Assembly (NCBI GenBank): GCA_027946365.1
Contig: JAPEUQ010000021.1
Coordinates: 62,001 to 126,000, forward strand
Direction of reading: 5' to 3'
DNA: 64,000 nucleotides
Source of the DNA: Kalmusia sp. IMI 367209
Lineage: Eukaryota > Ascomycota > Dothideomycetes > Pleosporales > Didymosphaeriaceae
Positions within the stretch are counted from its first letter, which is position 1, and every line of letters begins with the position of its first letter. The notes under the pieces are model-generated. The model was not told where the DNA came from, did no database searches, and worked only from the letters and a program-made list of their open reading frames with translations. Both the position numbers and the translations under genes were made by a program. Below are positions 11,810 to 23,302 of the stretch, one piece after another.

Positions 11810-11912
11810 CAGACTCTCGGGTTGTTTGCATTATAACTGGATGCTATTCTTGAATTCCTAGCTTGGTGCTGAGTGATCTATATGCAATAAGCAACCTTTC
11901 GCGATATGATAC

Positions 11913-14900
11913 CTACGATCCCCATTGATTTTGTAACCTCTCAATCATCAACCTAACGTACTCCGTGTCGGTGATGTCTATAATTCTTCCTAAGGTCTCA
12001 CTCTTCTTCCCCGTCTCCTCTGTCAAATATACCAAAGGACCTTTATTCTTCGATGACGCTCCATGGCCATACTTGCTTTCAAACCAATCTAGTAGCTTGA
12101 TAGGTGGGTTCTTTTTCGGATCTCTGTCGGAGTTACGCAGCTTCTCCATCCACTGATCTGTGGGTAACACCTCAAACTTCAGGCCGGCTGCGGAGAGTGC
12201 GGGCAACATATCCTTCGTCCAATGGAAGCGGGTCGGGTTCAAAACATGGTATACAAGATCGGGGTTAAAAGCATGCTCTACTTCATTTGTTGACGCGACA
12301 CTGGCATTGCATAGATCGAGAATGATGCTTGCAGCATAGTCGACTGGAAGCCAGGTCATTTCCTTCATCGCAAGGTTAGTATGAACAAAACAAGGGTGAG
12401 ATAGGAACGTACTTCGTCCAATGCTGGGAGTGCACCAAGCGTGACAGCCGTTTGAATCATGAGCGGAATACCTTCGGTCGTGTTCCACTCGCCGACTTTG
12501 GTGTCGCCGACTAGTTGCCCTATTCTCAACACACGAGCTTTGGCACCTGCATCCTTAGCCGCGTTGAGGACAATGTTCTCTGCAACGTATTTGGAGCGCG
12601 CATATCCTGTGCCTTGGACATGCGAAATGTTTGCGACCGGCCCTTCGGGTACGGTTCCCGGACGAGGCGTGCCACCAGCTGAAGATACGGAAGAGCAGAA
12701 GAAGAAGCGTGCTCGCGTACTTTCCGACGTCGATTGACAAAAGCTGATGAAATTGTGCACAGCACGGATGTGCTGATCCTCGAAGCTTTGCACGGAAATG
12801 TTGAAGTTCACGGCCCAAGCGCTGTGAATAACTAAGGTGAGTTTTGAGCGTAGCTCTTCTAGTCTGGATGCCCCGAGACCGAAGTCTGGCTTGCTGAGAT
12901 CCGACGGCACGGCGATTACTTTTCGAAGCTCTTCGTGGGAAGGATGAAGTTCTCGAGCTGAGAGACTCTTGAGTGTTCTTTCTAGCGCTCTGAAATCTGA
13001 AGATGCTCTAACGAGTGCCCACACCTCGGCAACATTAGGATTTCGTATAAGCTGTGCCAGTAAATGTGCACCTAGACCTCCGGTAACACCAGTCAACACC
13101 TATGCCTACATTAGCACTACTTCCATATTAGACCAGATACTACTTACTACAACGTGTTTCGAGATCGGCTGCTCTCTGAAGGGTTGGAAAGACGAGTATT
13201 TGGTGATCAAATCGTTCATGACTTGTTCCTGATCTTGCGTATCCTCCAATGTTCCATTGCGTAGCCCATCCAGATAACGAGCAAGTGTGGCAATGTTACC
13301 AGTCTCATAAAGCAAATTCTGACCTACTTCAGATTGCTTTCCTCCTAGATCGATTTCCTTTTTGATTGAGCTCCACATCTTTAGACATTGCAGACTGTCG
13401 ATTCCGAAAGCGAAAAAGTCTGTTTCCGTCGATTTTAAATCCACATCGAGATGTTCGCGAAATCGTCGGAGAAGGTATGCTTCAAGCTCTGGGAGTGGCA
13501 GAGCAACGGTACCACCCGAATCATTCTCGAATTTGGCGTATGCATCCTCGATCTGCTGCTTGAATTGTGCATACGCTTGTGCACGAATGAACGTGCTCTT
13601 ATCAGTGACAGCATAGATCGTTTCTGGTGGAAGGATGACCACAAGATCCTGTGGGATCTGGGAGAAACTTTCAGCGCGAGAATTGGCGGCCTCCACAGAT
13701 GGCCAAATTTGCGTCAGGTAATCTTCATCTGATAGATGTGATGCCGCATCCGCTTTGATGATCAAAATACCAGGAACAGTCTTTCCATCTCCAAAAACGA
13801 TAGCTTCTTTAACAAGGGCTTCTTGCCTTATTCGGCCTTCTATTGGTATCGGCAACACCTTTTCTCCGTTTACGAGCGTCAGCCTATCGTCTAATCTCGA
13901 AACATATTTCCACCATTCCGGATTAGAAGGGTGCGGTGTGAACAGATCCCTCGTCCGAAACGAACCCGGAGGGTCATCCGAATTAGTCGTACTCTTAGAT
14001 CGCAAACCATCAAGTGCGACTGCTTCGTATATTCCCGGAGTAACTTCATCCATCAATACGTATTGCTTGACCTTTGGAAGTATACGTAAGTAATTCCAAG
14101 CAAGATCTCCCTTAGGCCTTTCAGATGTCATCATCCGGCCCGTCTCTGTTCTAGTTGGTGTTAGTTGGTCAAGTTCTCTGCGCACTTGCTAATACTGAGA
14201 TACTTACGCCCCATAGTTCGCGCATACGTTGACGCCGTTTTTGACTAGTTTATCGCCAAGATCGTCGGGGCAGGCGCTCCCACCATATAGAATAAGATCA
14301 ATGTCTGCAAGAGTACGTATCCCGTCATCTGAGTCTGCCAACAATTTTAACACATACGGTACACAGAATAACAAATCAGGCTTGACATATCGAATCGTAG
14401 CAAGCAGGTTCTGTTTCGTCAAAGGAAAATTGTAATTAACGTAAAACATCGGCTTTCCAGAATAAATCGACCTGAAGGTCTCGTAGAACCCAAAGCTGTG
14501 GAATAGAGGTTGCGTCATCAAAGCTCTGCGGTCCATATTCGTCGCGAAAGCACCAATACAGCTCCGGTGCGTGAGGTAGATGGGCTTTGGTAAGCCTGTT
14601 GAGCCGGACGAGTGTATTATGACAGCCCTTTTCGGATGCTCTTTCAGCGGGTCATAGGAGCGATGGAACACGGGTGCCTCCACTCCATAGTACTCTTCGT
14701 GCTTTAGCATCTCGAGCACTTTGACATCTTGTTGAATTTTCACCTCCGCCAGGACATCGTGGAAAAGTGATGTCGTTAAGATGGTGTTGCATTCTGCTTG
14801 CTGTAGCAAAGAATGTATCGCCGGACTGGCAAGGCGCGTCGAGAGCAGAAGAGCTGCGTAACCCAAACGACTCAAGCCCAAAAGGGTGATGATGAATTGC

Positions 14901-15251
14901 AAGGATGAGTTCGCAAGGATTCCAACGACTGGCGCTCTCTCAAGCTGCGAGTCCTGCGTGATCTGGTCAGCCGTGACTTCCATTTCCGATTTAGCTCCTA
15001 CACACCGCTGGTTCTAGGCCTCTTCGTTGCAGTACGTCGACAGCTGCATCGATGTATTTGTCGATAGCTTGCGCGGAATGCTCTTCGTGGTCTGTTAAGC
15101 CTTCCTTCGGATAGCAAAGGAGCGGTGACCCTTTCAGCTCCGATGCACGTCGCTTCATGAGCTCATCAATGGTGTAGATCTCATCTCCGCTCCTCGCTGG
15201 GAGAAGCGTCGCGACCGTACGCTCCTCTGTCATCGTGAGAACTCCAGGCAT
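11913..15251 (-). CDS. NRPS-like carboxylate reductase (A-T-R)
   Basis: Stand-alone adenylation-thiolation-reductase enzyme. It should activate a carboxylic acid with ATP, load it on phosphopantetheine and release an aldehyde or alcohol with NAD(P)H. Exons are 15251-15006, 14953-14208, 14150-13148, 13099-12413 and 12362-11913, giving 1043 aa, the usual size. The adenylation core shows HSSGSTGLPKP, the A5 motif NYGATETG (rebuilt across intron 2) and RLDDRLTLVNGEKV. The carrier domain has FFAFGIDSLQC with the Ser to be phosphopantetheinylated. The reductase starts VVVLTGVTGGLGAHLL (Rossmann, across intron 3) and keeps Tyr and Lys in GYARSKY. There is no condensation domain. The first intron (GTGTGT..CAG, 52 nt) and the start, 15251 rather than 15233, are the least certain parts. 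Confidence 0.9.
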
Positions 15252-15735
15252 GACTGCGGTAATCGATGATATTGCAATGAGTGTGTGATGATGGGACACC
15301 CAATGTACGTACCGATTTATGAAGGGTATATGAATGCAAAATCCGAATACCGGATAAGGAAAAATGGTAGGCTTTTCCGCTAGCGTCCGGATTAGTATCC
15401 GCGCATCGCGCAGATCATCAAATTTCACCACCAACTATAGCGAGATCCGACTCAAGCTAAGCAAATAATCCGACCACCATCTACAGCCGCTAACCGTAAA
15501 ATACCAATACGCATCTACAACCGCTGAGGTACATGTAGGCCAAGCGCTGTCACACTGGAAATGTCTTCCCCAGGCTTACCCCGCATGTACCCACCCCCAA
15601 CGTGTGCCCCGTGCATTGCATAACGAGTTCCACAAGTCATCTTGAACGATGGTGACAGGAGGGCCACTACAAATAGTTTTGAATATCCGGTCAACATAGA
15701 GCATCCCAGTCCTTTACCCACGATCAACCCTGATA
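15252..15735. promoter_or_regulatory. Divergent promoter between NRPS-like reductase and MFS transporter
   Basis: A 484-bp region separates the two start codons, which point away from each other. Such a shared region would let one regulator switch enzyme and transporter together. No binding site can be named from the sequence alone. Confidence 0.5.
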
Positions 15736-17388
15736 ATGGCTGCCCTTTCCGAACAGCACAAGGCACCAGCCACCGTCGAACATATCGACGAGGCAACACC
15801 TACCGATCAACGCAAGTCAGTAGCATCAATCGAATACAACGAAGAATTGAAGAAGCCACACAACGATGCGGAAGTCGACAAGTTCGGAGCAGCGGCCAAG
15901 ACCGACCCCGAGGAGATCGCTCTTGTTAAAAAGCTAGATCTCTACATGATGCCCATCCTCTGGCTCATGTACTTCCTCAATTTCCTCGACCGCAATGCCA
16001 TCGTAAACGGAAAGCTTAATGGTATGGACAAAGATCTCGGCATGAAGGGGACGCAGTACAATACATGTGTGAGCATCTTCTTCGTCGGGTAAGGAAAAAT
16101 ATCCATCTCACAGGTTTTTTTTTGGCTGATTGTCAAACAGCTACCTCGTAGGTCAAGTGCCCTCCAACATGCTTCTCACGCGCGTCAAACCGTCGCATTA
16201 CATGGCTGGCTGGATGATGGCATGGGCAATCGTGTCTACGCTTATGATCCTTGTTAAGAATTACCACGGCATGCTAGCTTGCAGGTGAGATGGCTTCTGT
16301 GGCTCCTGAAGCTATTCACTTACCGTACATTGTAGATTGGTTTTGGGGATGACAGAAGCGCCATTCTACCCTGGCGCACTATACATGATCAGTTCTTTCT
16401 ATACTCGCAAAGAGACCGCGACGAGGCTCTCTGTATTTTACACCGGGAACCTGCTCGCTAGCTCCTTCTCCGGACTTATTGCCGCCGGAATTTTCGCAAG
16501 GCTAGATGGAAAACACGGCCTCGAAGGTTGGAGATGGCTCTTCCTCATCCAGGGCGTGGTCACAGGTCCGTCCTCCAGACTTCTCCTGGCTGAACAAGTA
16601 CTAAATCACTCACTACAGTTTTCGTCGCCGCCGCATCCTTCTTCCTCCTTCCTAATGCCCCGCTCCAAACCCGCTGGCTCACTCAAGCCGAACGCGAATT
16701 GGCCCACTCACGAATTGCGATCGATACGACCCAGAAGTCAGGCAAGATCAACGTCTACAAAGGTCTCGCAGAAGCCTGCACAGACTACCGGACGTGGATC
16801 TTCGCACTCATGCAAAACCTCCACTTGTCCGCCAACGGATTCAAGAACTTCCTGCCAACTGTGGTGAAGACGCTGGGCTTCAACACTACGATCACGCTCG
16901 TGCTAACTTGCCCTCCCTATCTAGTATCGGCGTTTATTTCCGTGCTCGTGTCCTGGTCATCCGGGCGGTATAACGAGAGAACGTGGCACATTACGCTTTC
17001 AAAAGCTGTTGCTATTGTAGGCTTTGTCGTCGGCACTGCGACGCTGAACGTGGGGGCACGATATTTCGCCATGGTGCTGTTCGTTGGTGCAACTTACGGT
17101 GTGAACAACATCGTGCTAGCTTGGACAGCTGGTGTCCTCGGACAGACGGATGAGAAGAAAGCAGTTGCACTCGCCATCGTCAACACTTTGGGCAATTTAT
17201 CATTCGTGTATACGCCGTATCTATGGCCTGATACTGATGCGCCACGATTTGGTAAGGCAATGTATGCCAGCGTTGGGTTCTCAGCTGGAGTCGTGCTGTG
17301 TGCATGGGTCATGAGACTGGTGCTGCAGAGGAATAATAGGAAGATAAGGGCTTTGGACAATGAGGCGATTAACTTTTATGTGTATTAG
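15736..17388 (+). CDS. MFS transporter, anion:cation symporter (allantoate permease-like) family
   Basis: Plasma-membrane transporter of the ACS branch of the major facilitator superfamily (Dal5/Tna1 relatives), which carry small organic anions and vitamins. Exons are 15736-16088, 16141-16284, 16336-16565 and 16619-17388; all junctions keep frame and give 498 aa with about 12 membrane segments. The family pattern is clear: a charged cytosolic N-terminus, then YFLNFLDRNAIVNGKL, GYLVGQVPSNMLLTR (across intron 1) and RLVLGMTEAPFYPG (across intron 2). Sharing a divergent promoter with the NRPS-like reductase suggests that it imports a precursor or exports the product; the substrate is not evident. 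Confidence 0.9.
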
Positions 17389-17421
17389 AAAGAGAGCTGG
17401 GCGGATGCGCACATGGAGAAG

Positions 17422-18361
17422 CTAGCCTTTCCATACCACGGGTTTCGGCTCGACGAAATCATGAATATCGTACGTCTCATTTCCCACATCCGCATAGAAG
17501 TATATCTCCTTCTGCCCGAACGTATACACGCCGGGGATTTTGGCTGTGGGTCCCGGCGTCCCAACCTTCCCCTCATTGAGAATTCGCACATGTGCGCAAT
17601 TGGAGTAAAACTGTGCGCCCTGGAGCGAATCTACAGGGAGTGGATATATGTGTTCGAATCTAAGGAGGTAGTCACCAGGTGGTGTGGTGGCGGGGATCGT
17701 AAAGTTCCACTATTCATGCTATAAGCGCTCGTCTATACTTGGACTGGATGGGAGAGAGGGTGTTCACTAACCGACTTCGCCTGATAAGTCCCCCACTGAT
17801 GTTTCCAGTAGTACTCATCGTCTGGCACCTCACTCTGCTCTGTTCTACCCACCACGCTCAGTATTTTGAACCACTCCCCATCTCCTTTGTAGTCATTCAG
17901 ATCGCCGAGCGCTGCGGACAACCACGCTGTTGCGGGGCCGGGATGGTATAAGTTCGGCCAGCGATCCCACGGCATCACTGGCGCGTTCGGAATCGGTAGA
18001 CCAACACTAGTATTCACCGCGAAGCCTACTGTGTCCCCTGCGTGAATAATTGCTGTTTTGGGTTGGGACCATGCGATCGAAGCGTTGCGGCCGCATCGTA
18101 AGTCGTTCAATGAAGGGTCGACGACGGGGATAATGTAGTCATAGTCTGTCTTTTGGGCCCCGTCGTTTGCGTTCTGGGGACTGATTCTGCGGACGTATTC
18201 CCAGGGTTCGGACCAGCTGCCATTGAGGATAAGGCGATCAAATAAATCTAGGGCACTACACGTTAGTCAAACGTCGGTAAAGGAATAAAAGGAGAAAGCA
18301 TACAATGGGCGTTAGTGCTCATAAACGTTGCGCTGAAGGCGAATACAGTGGTAGACTTCAT
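17422..18361 (-). CDS. AA9 lytic polysaccharide monooxygenase
   Basis: Secreted copper enzyme that oxidatively cleaves cellulose or related glucans. Exons are 18361-18304, 18247-17772 and 17709-17422, giving 273 aa without a CBM. An 18-residue signal peptide ends at ..MSTNA, so the mature enzyme starts with His (HYLFDRLILNG), the N-terminal copper ligand of the histidine brace. The second brace His lies in YHPGPATAWLS, and the axial Tyr in GAQFYSNCAH. LRCGRNA and PPGDYLLRFEHIY are also typical of AA9. Intron 1 (56 nt) uses CTAG at 18248; the earlier AG would break the frame. CTATATAG about 75 bp upstream is a likely TATA box. Its stop lies 33 bp from the MFS stop, tail to tail. Confidence 0.9.
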
Positions 18362-18874
18362 CTTGAACCACAACGGAGAAATGTGACTCGATAGAAAGTT
18401 GGATACTCGAGATTACCTTGTTCTGTATCCTATCCTATATAGCAGTCAAAACTTAGCGAACACTCTCCAACAGCCTGTTTCCAAATATCACAGATTTGAT
18501 TCCATCAAGTTCGAACATGCACATCTAGATGCATTTATGGAATTGTCTTGCATGGACGAAAGTGAATGTAGCATTGGCATTCTCCCACGCGAACGTAACG
18601 TAGGATTCTGGCGACAAGTGTTGAACAAAAGATCTAAGACCGCGTGGCGAGTCATCTGCAACACTCTATTGTTAATATGGCTTCATATGGGTGTGCATGA
18701 ATACGTTGCTTTGATTGGCCAATTTGCCGAACGTGAGAGAGATCGTTCAATTGACGTGCTTAAGGCCCAAAGAACCACATTTAGAGTTGGTGCTATTCAC
18801 AGTAATCACATGGAGGATGAAGAATAGTTTGTGTTTGAACATGCGTGCATTACGTGGGTATCATTGCTTCATAA
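18362..18874. other. LPMO promoter and NOG2 3' region
   Basis: Spacer between two minus-strand genes. CTATATAG near 18434-18442 sits at the right distance for LPMO transcription. No coding region is supported. Confidence 0.45.
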
Positions 18875-21016
18875 CTATAGCTTCCGTTGGCGTTTTTTCG
18901 CTTTGGAGAGCGCTTCAGATATTGCAGCGACCTCTTCCTCAACACCTTCATCGTCTTCACTCGCGTCTCCATCTGCAACGAGAGTCGCGGTATCGCCCTC
19001 CTCATCGCCTTCATCTGCACCTAATTGAGGGTCTTCGCCTTCACTGAAACCATCGAACTCTTCCTCATCATCTCCCTCTTCTGCAACCGCATCATGAGTA
19101 TCGTTTGAGGGAACGACACTCTCGGTAGCTTCACTCTCCGCACCCCTCTTCCTCTTTCGGGGCATCTCACCTAGCTTGCCCTCCCTGCCATCAACGCCTT
19201 GCACCGGACCACCAGCCACACCTTCCTTCTCGGGAGGTGGCGTGAACCACGGTATCTTGCCTCTGATCCAGTCGTTCAATACTATCCGCGCAACTGCATC
19301 GAGATCAGGCTCGCCGCCTTTGAGTAGCCTGCCAGATTTTCGGCAGAGAAGCTCGAGGAAGCTCGTTGAATCCGTGTATCCAGTGACTTCGTAGGTTCGC
19401 TGCAGATGTTTGGGTTGCACTCGTCGAAGCACGGCTTCTACATACTGCGCAGGCCATTCGACATTTTCCACTCGTACACTGCCTCGCAAAAGGAGTTCCT
19501 CGTCACTATCTTGCTGATTTGGTGGAACGATACCAGGACAATCGATTAGGTATATTCGCTTCATCAGCGTGATGTATTGCCACACTTTTGTCTCACCAGC
19601 AATGGGAGCAACAGTGCAGACGGGCTTATTCCGCAACGTGTTGACAATGGAGGATTTGCCGACGTTGGGATAGCCAATGAGGCCGACCGAGATCTGCTTG
19701 CGGTCCGAATGCAGTTGGCTGAATTGTCTCAAAAGCGATATTAATGAACCTTTGCCGAAGCTATTGTTGATTGATGCGTGGAATGCCAGAGTCGGGAACT
19801 CCTTAGATAAATGTCGGACCCATGCAGCCTGGGAGCACGTTAGTGAGGCTCCATGAAACGACGAAGCATTGCTATAGGAAGTAGATGTGTGAAACGTTAC
19901 TAAGAGAGCCACCACAAAGCCGCACAGCAAAGCATAGCAGAGGCAGTCCTCAACTCAAACGGGACACGCAGACTCTAGCGACTTGCCACCAAAACGGTAG
20001 CTCATCTACCCACAACCATAACGGCCGCAGGGGAGCGAGTCGTCTTCAATCTCCCAAAGATGTAACAGAACCAGTCCATGGAAAGGGATAGATCCTTGAC
20101 TTATCGATGGGGCAAAAAGGTACGAGGGGAATGAAACTTACAGCAACTTTACTAGGCACCAAGTCGACCTTGTTGAGGACAAAAACGAGGTGTTTATGTG
20201 GTGCCTCCTCCCTCAAATACTTCTCCACGGATCGGCACCTGGTGCCGACAGGATCTCGAGCGTCGATGACATGAAGGATAACGTCTGATGAATCGATGAC
20301 TTTATACAATTCATTCCATATACGTTTTGAAGTTCCCTTCGAGAAGATAGCTTCGCGCGATGTCGTCAGCTCGCCATCTTCGTTGTCATCTTGACCAGAG
20401 GTTCCCGACAGCAGCTTCGCCTGCTCCAGCCGATCCAGGTATTGGTCGTGCATGTCGCCCGTCCGCCCCACCAAGCTCTCGATCGAGTCGAAGTCGAGCT
20501 TTGGCCTTTTCCTCTGCGCTTTCGGTCCAAAGGTCTCGCTGAACGGCTGGCTCTCGACGGCAATCTTTGCCTGGTGTTCTTTCAAGCCATTCACGTTCTT
20601 CTTTTCTTCGATCAAGGACATAGGCAGCTTATTGCGTTTGAGGAGAAACGACGTCGGGTCTGAGGCTTGCGCCTGCACTGCAGATCGAAAGGAATCAAGG
20701 GCGTCTTGCGAAATCACGCGCGTGTTGTTGAACCATTTTCGATTTGGCTCGACGCGAGCGATGGGCGCTTCGCGGTTCTGGTAAGAAGCTGCCTTGGTGA
20801 TGTCGCCCTTCGCATTTCGTTGTGCTTTGCCGTCTGTGAGGCGCTTGAGGACCTTGACCTTTTTGGCGGAGCGATAGAAATTCTCGCCCTTCACCTTGAC
20901 CTAGAAATTGTTAGTGGAAGGCCGCGAAGACGGATGAAAAGATATACATTTCCCATGCCATCGCCTGTTTTCCCCTGCCGCTCTTTGCGATTCGCTTCCT
21001 TTTTGTGGGTACCCAT
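18875..21016 (-). CDS. NOG2: Nucleolar GTPase NOG2 (60S ribosome assembly)
   Basis: Circularly permuted GTPase needed for late nucleolar/nuclear maturation and export of pre-60S particles. Exons are 21016-20948, 20900-20142 and 19828-18875, giving 593 aa. The N-terminus [20 protein letters not shown] followed by [10 protein letters not shown] matches the conserved NOG2 start. Motif order shows the permutation: G4 NKVDLVP first, then G1 [10 protein letters not shown]2 region and G3 DCPG. The C-terminal third is acidic (Glu/Asp-rich) and ends with a Lys/Arg cluster. Intron 1 is 47 nt, but intron 2 is about 313 nt, far longer than other introns here. It is divergent from the probable mitoribosomal gene at 21183, with starts less than 170 bp apart. 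Confidence 0.93.
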
Positions 21017-21182
21017 GGCGATTGTGCTGGAAATATCGTGGTGGAGGTGCTCGGAGGTTTGAAGATCGAAGTTTGAATTTTGGCGAACTTTTTGCGCTCG
21101 GACCATCTTGGCACCTCAACTTTTCGATGCAGGGCATATGCGACCATCACTGTTTCCTTCCCGCAGCCGCAAGTCCATCATC
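21017..21182. promoter_or_regulatory. Short divergent promoter, NOG2 and putative PET123
   Basis: Only about 120-166 bp separate the two start codons, so both genes must share core promoter elements. Both products act in ribosome biogenesis, cytosolic and mitochondrial respectively. Confidence 0.5.
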
Positions 21183-22109
21183 ATGCCGCCTCGAATACCT
21201 GTCCGTTTCCCCTGGGCATCGCGGCAGGCTGCTGCGCCCACCAATGGCCTCAATGCTAGCCTAGCCCTGCGCACATTTTCTTCGACCGCCCCGTCACTTG
21301 CCCTCGGCCCAGAGTCTCCTAACTACATCGAAGTCCCAAAGCCGCTCCAGCCGACTTTTCCCCTCAAGCCAGAAGTAAAGGGTCATCTACCCGTTCCTCG
21401 TGATGTCTTCAAGACTCGATCACAACACGCAAAAGAGACAGAAACATTCATTGCGAGATCGACCCGAGACCCCAAGAAGGTTGCGCAGCCGGGCCCGTAT
21501 AGCAAAGACGCAGAATACAGACTATACAAGCAGAGGCTTGCCGATGCAAGGAAAAAGGCTTTTCGGGAAGGCGTGAAGGAGCTGCACGAGCGAAAGGTCA
21601 CCACCGAAGCCGCCCTCACCGCTCAAATAAAAAAGAGTAATGCAAACCGAAGAGCGCTTGCCATGGCTCCTCCTCGGACCGTCGATGTCCTTACGCAAAC
21701 ATCCATCTCGAAGGGCATTCGGGATTTTCTTGACGACAAGCTGCCACGAACCCCTCGCGTGGTAGTCGCGGCGACGCGGCGAAAAGCGTATGAAAAGCGT
21801 TTAGCAAAGCAGGATGCAGTGCGCCGGTCCCGTCTTCATGACTTGTACACCAATGCTAGGGAATTCATTGTAAACGAGGAGCAGCTAGACCAGGCTATTG
21901 AGAAGGCTTTCGGCACCGACGAGAAGCCTGTACGCTGGGATAACCGAGGTGAAATCACACCCATCGCAAGTGGTGTTAGTCCATGGGAAGGAGGTGTACC
22001 AGAGGGTGTTGGCGACAGGCTGCAGAAACTCAAGGGTGGCGAGGGTGTCGGCTTGGCCAAGGAGCGGGTTAAGAAGGTTGCCGAAGAACTCACTGGTGGC
22101 AAGATGTAA
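21183..22109 (+). CDS. PET123: Probable mitochondrial small-subunit ribosomal protein mS26 (PET123)
   Basis: Intronless 308-aa basic protein if started at MPPRIPVRFPW; an in-frame ATG at 21138 would add 15 residues. The N-terminal 60 residues are rich in Arg, Ser and Ala with few acids, as expected of a mitochondrial presequence (RTFSSTAPSLALG). The body contains KGHLPVPRDVFKTRS and long Arg/Lys-rich helices with coiled-coil character (YRLYKQRLADARKKAFREG), like fungal PET123/mS26. The assignment rests on remembered similarity to fungal PET123 proteins, so a search is needed. Head-to-head with NOG2. Confidence 0.6.
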   Translation: MPPRIPVRFPWASRQAAAPTNGLNASLALRTFSSTAPSLALGPESPNYIEVPKPLQPTFPLKPEVKGHLPVPRDVFKTRSQHAKETETFIARSTRDPKKVAQPGPYSKDAEYRLYKQRLADARKKAFREGVKELHERKVTTEAALTAQIKKSNANRRALAMAPPRTVDVLTQTSISKGIRDFLDDKLPRTPRVVVAATRRKAYEKRLAKQDAVRRSRLHDLYTNAREFIVNEEQLDQAIEKAFGTDEKPVRWDNRGEITPIASGVSPWEGGVPEGVGDRLQKLKGGEGVGLAKERVKKVAEELTGGKM

Positions 22110-22722
22110 TACCTTTCCAATGGCCAACTGTAATATATCAAGAGACCTGTATTATATCGAACAATTTGTGAATATATTCGAAGGGCCGTCGGGTTTCCAC
22201 GTACGTCTGACTTTATATCAAATTAGCATCAATTGGTATGGTTCACTTGTCATCCCATTGCAGTACATGTGCATATTCCAACCCCTCTACATTTCGCAGC
22301 GTCTTTGTCATGTTATGAAGGTTTGATTGAAGTCTGAACAGAAATGATTGGATCCTAATTACTTTAGCAGCATGGTGAAGTAGTAAGGGGAAAGCAACGA
22401 GTTGAACACGATCAAAGCGCTGAGATCGCAACGCGTTAGGGCCAACTTTCTTTGAGTCTGCGCTGGACGAAAAAAGTGTCCGCCCACAGCACGTAGGCTG
22501 TCCGTTTCAATCCTCTCTAACGTTGATACTCAAACATTTGATGCCCCAATTGCAATCCCCTCCCTCAATTCTCTCACCAAACGAGACCGACACATATCTC
22601 CCGCCTCTCCGCAAAATAAATCCTTGAAGACCGCACGCGATTGCTCTTCAGTAGCGCGCTGTTCAACGTCAACAAGGTCCGTTAATAGCACATGCAAGAT
22701 TCCCTGCCCGCGCAGTTAATGT
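22110..22722. other. Intergenic, AT-rich
   Basis: 3' region of the putative PET123 gene; no coding sequence or structured element is supported. Confidence 0.4.
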
Positions 22723-23293
22723 TCACGTCAGTCGTAATGAAAATTTGATCAATTGGAGAACATAGCGTCCACTGTGAAGCTGAATGAGATATTCCGCCCC
22801 TCGAACTATCAAATCGATCAGAAGTTCACATATGGCTTCGGCGATATCGTAACAGCATTGCTGATTACTAATATCACGAGGCTCTTCGAAGTGCGTCGTG
22901 AAGGGAAGACTCAGGTTGGGGATGGCGTTATCTTCAACCAAGGCAGGGCCCTCTCTTAGATTTATTGACAGCATAAGGAGAAAATATTGCTCTAATCCCT
23001 TGGCAGTGCCCTTGCTATTGAACTCGAAGTCTTTGATAAGGCTCAAATTAAGCTTCAGGAGCTCACATCGTAGCATGACGAACAGGCTTCGCACTTTACT
23101 CACAGGTTTGGATACTAGACCCATCAGATCCTCTCTGAAGAAACCTAGAAGGATTTGGATCGCATAGGATACCAAAAGAATTGTTTGCGCGGTAAAATTC
23201 GGCCGCCTCGCGAGCAATATCTTTACCGACGTATTCGTGATCTAATGAATGGGGCATATATAGCATCTCCCATTCATCCTGAACATGATTCAT
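22723..23293 (-). pseudogene. Frameshifted remnant of an uncharacterised fungal protein
   Basis: Two overlapping frames together read as one protein. The upstream part, from an ATG at 23293 (MNHVQDEWEMLYMPHSLDHE), runs through YVGKDIAREAAEFYRANNSF to DPNPSRF near 23130. The downstream part continues FREDLMGLVSKPVSKVRSLF to the stop at 22723. A single-base change near 23128-23134 would join them (SRF-FREDLMG). The pattern, an opening around a hydrophobic DHEYVGK segment followed by helical residues, recalls large lineage-specific fungal families often annotated as hypothetical or F-box-like. I cannot name the family. The absence of a splice pair around the shift and the AT-rich surroundings suggest decay. 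Confidence 0.45.
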
Positions 23294-23302
23294 GCCTCTC
23301 AA

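Noticed and set aside
18248..18260. Earlier acceptor (GTGTAG) for LPMO intron 1
   Set aside because: It leads to an immediate frame break, while the next CTAG rebuilds the N-terminal His required for the copper brace.
19829..20141. Box C/D snoRNA in the NOG2 intron
   Set aside because: A box C-like AGATGAG is visible, but no CTGA box D follows it; only a computer search could settle this.
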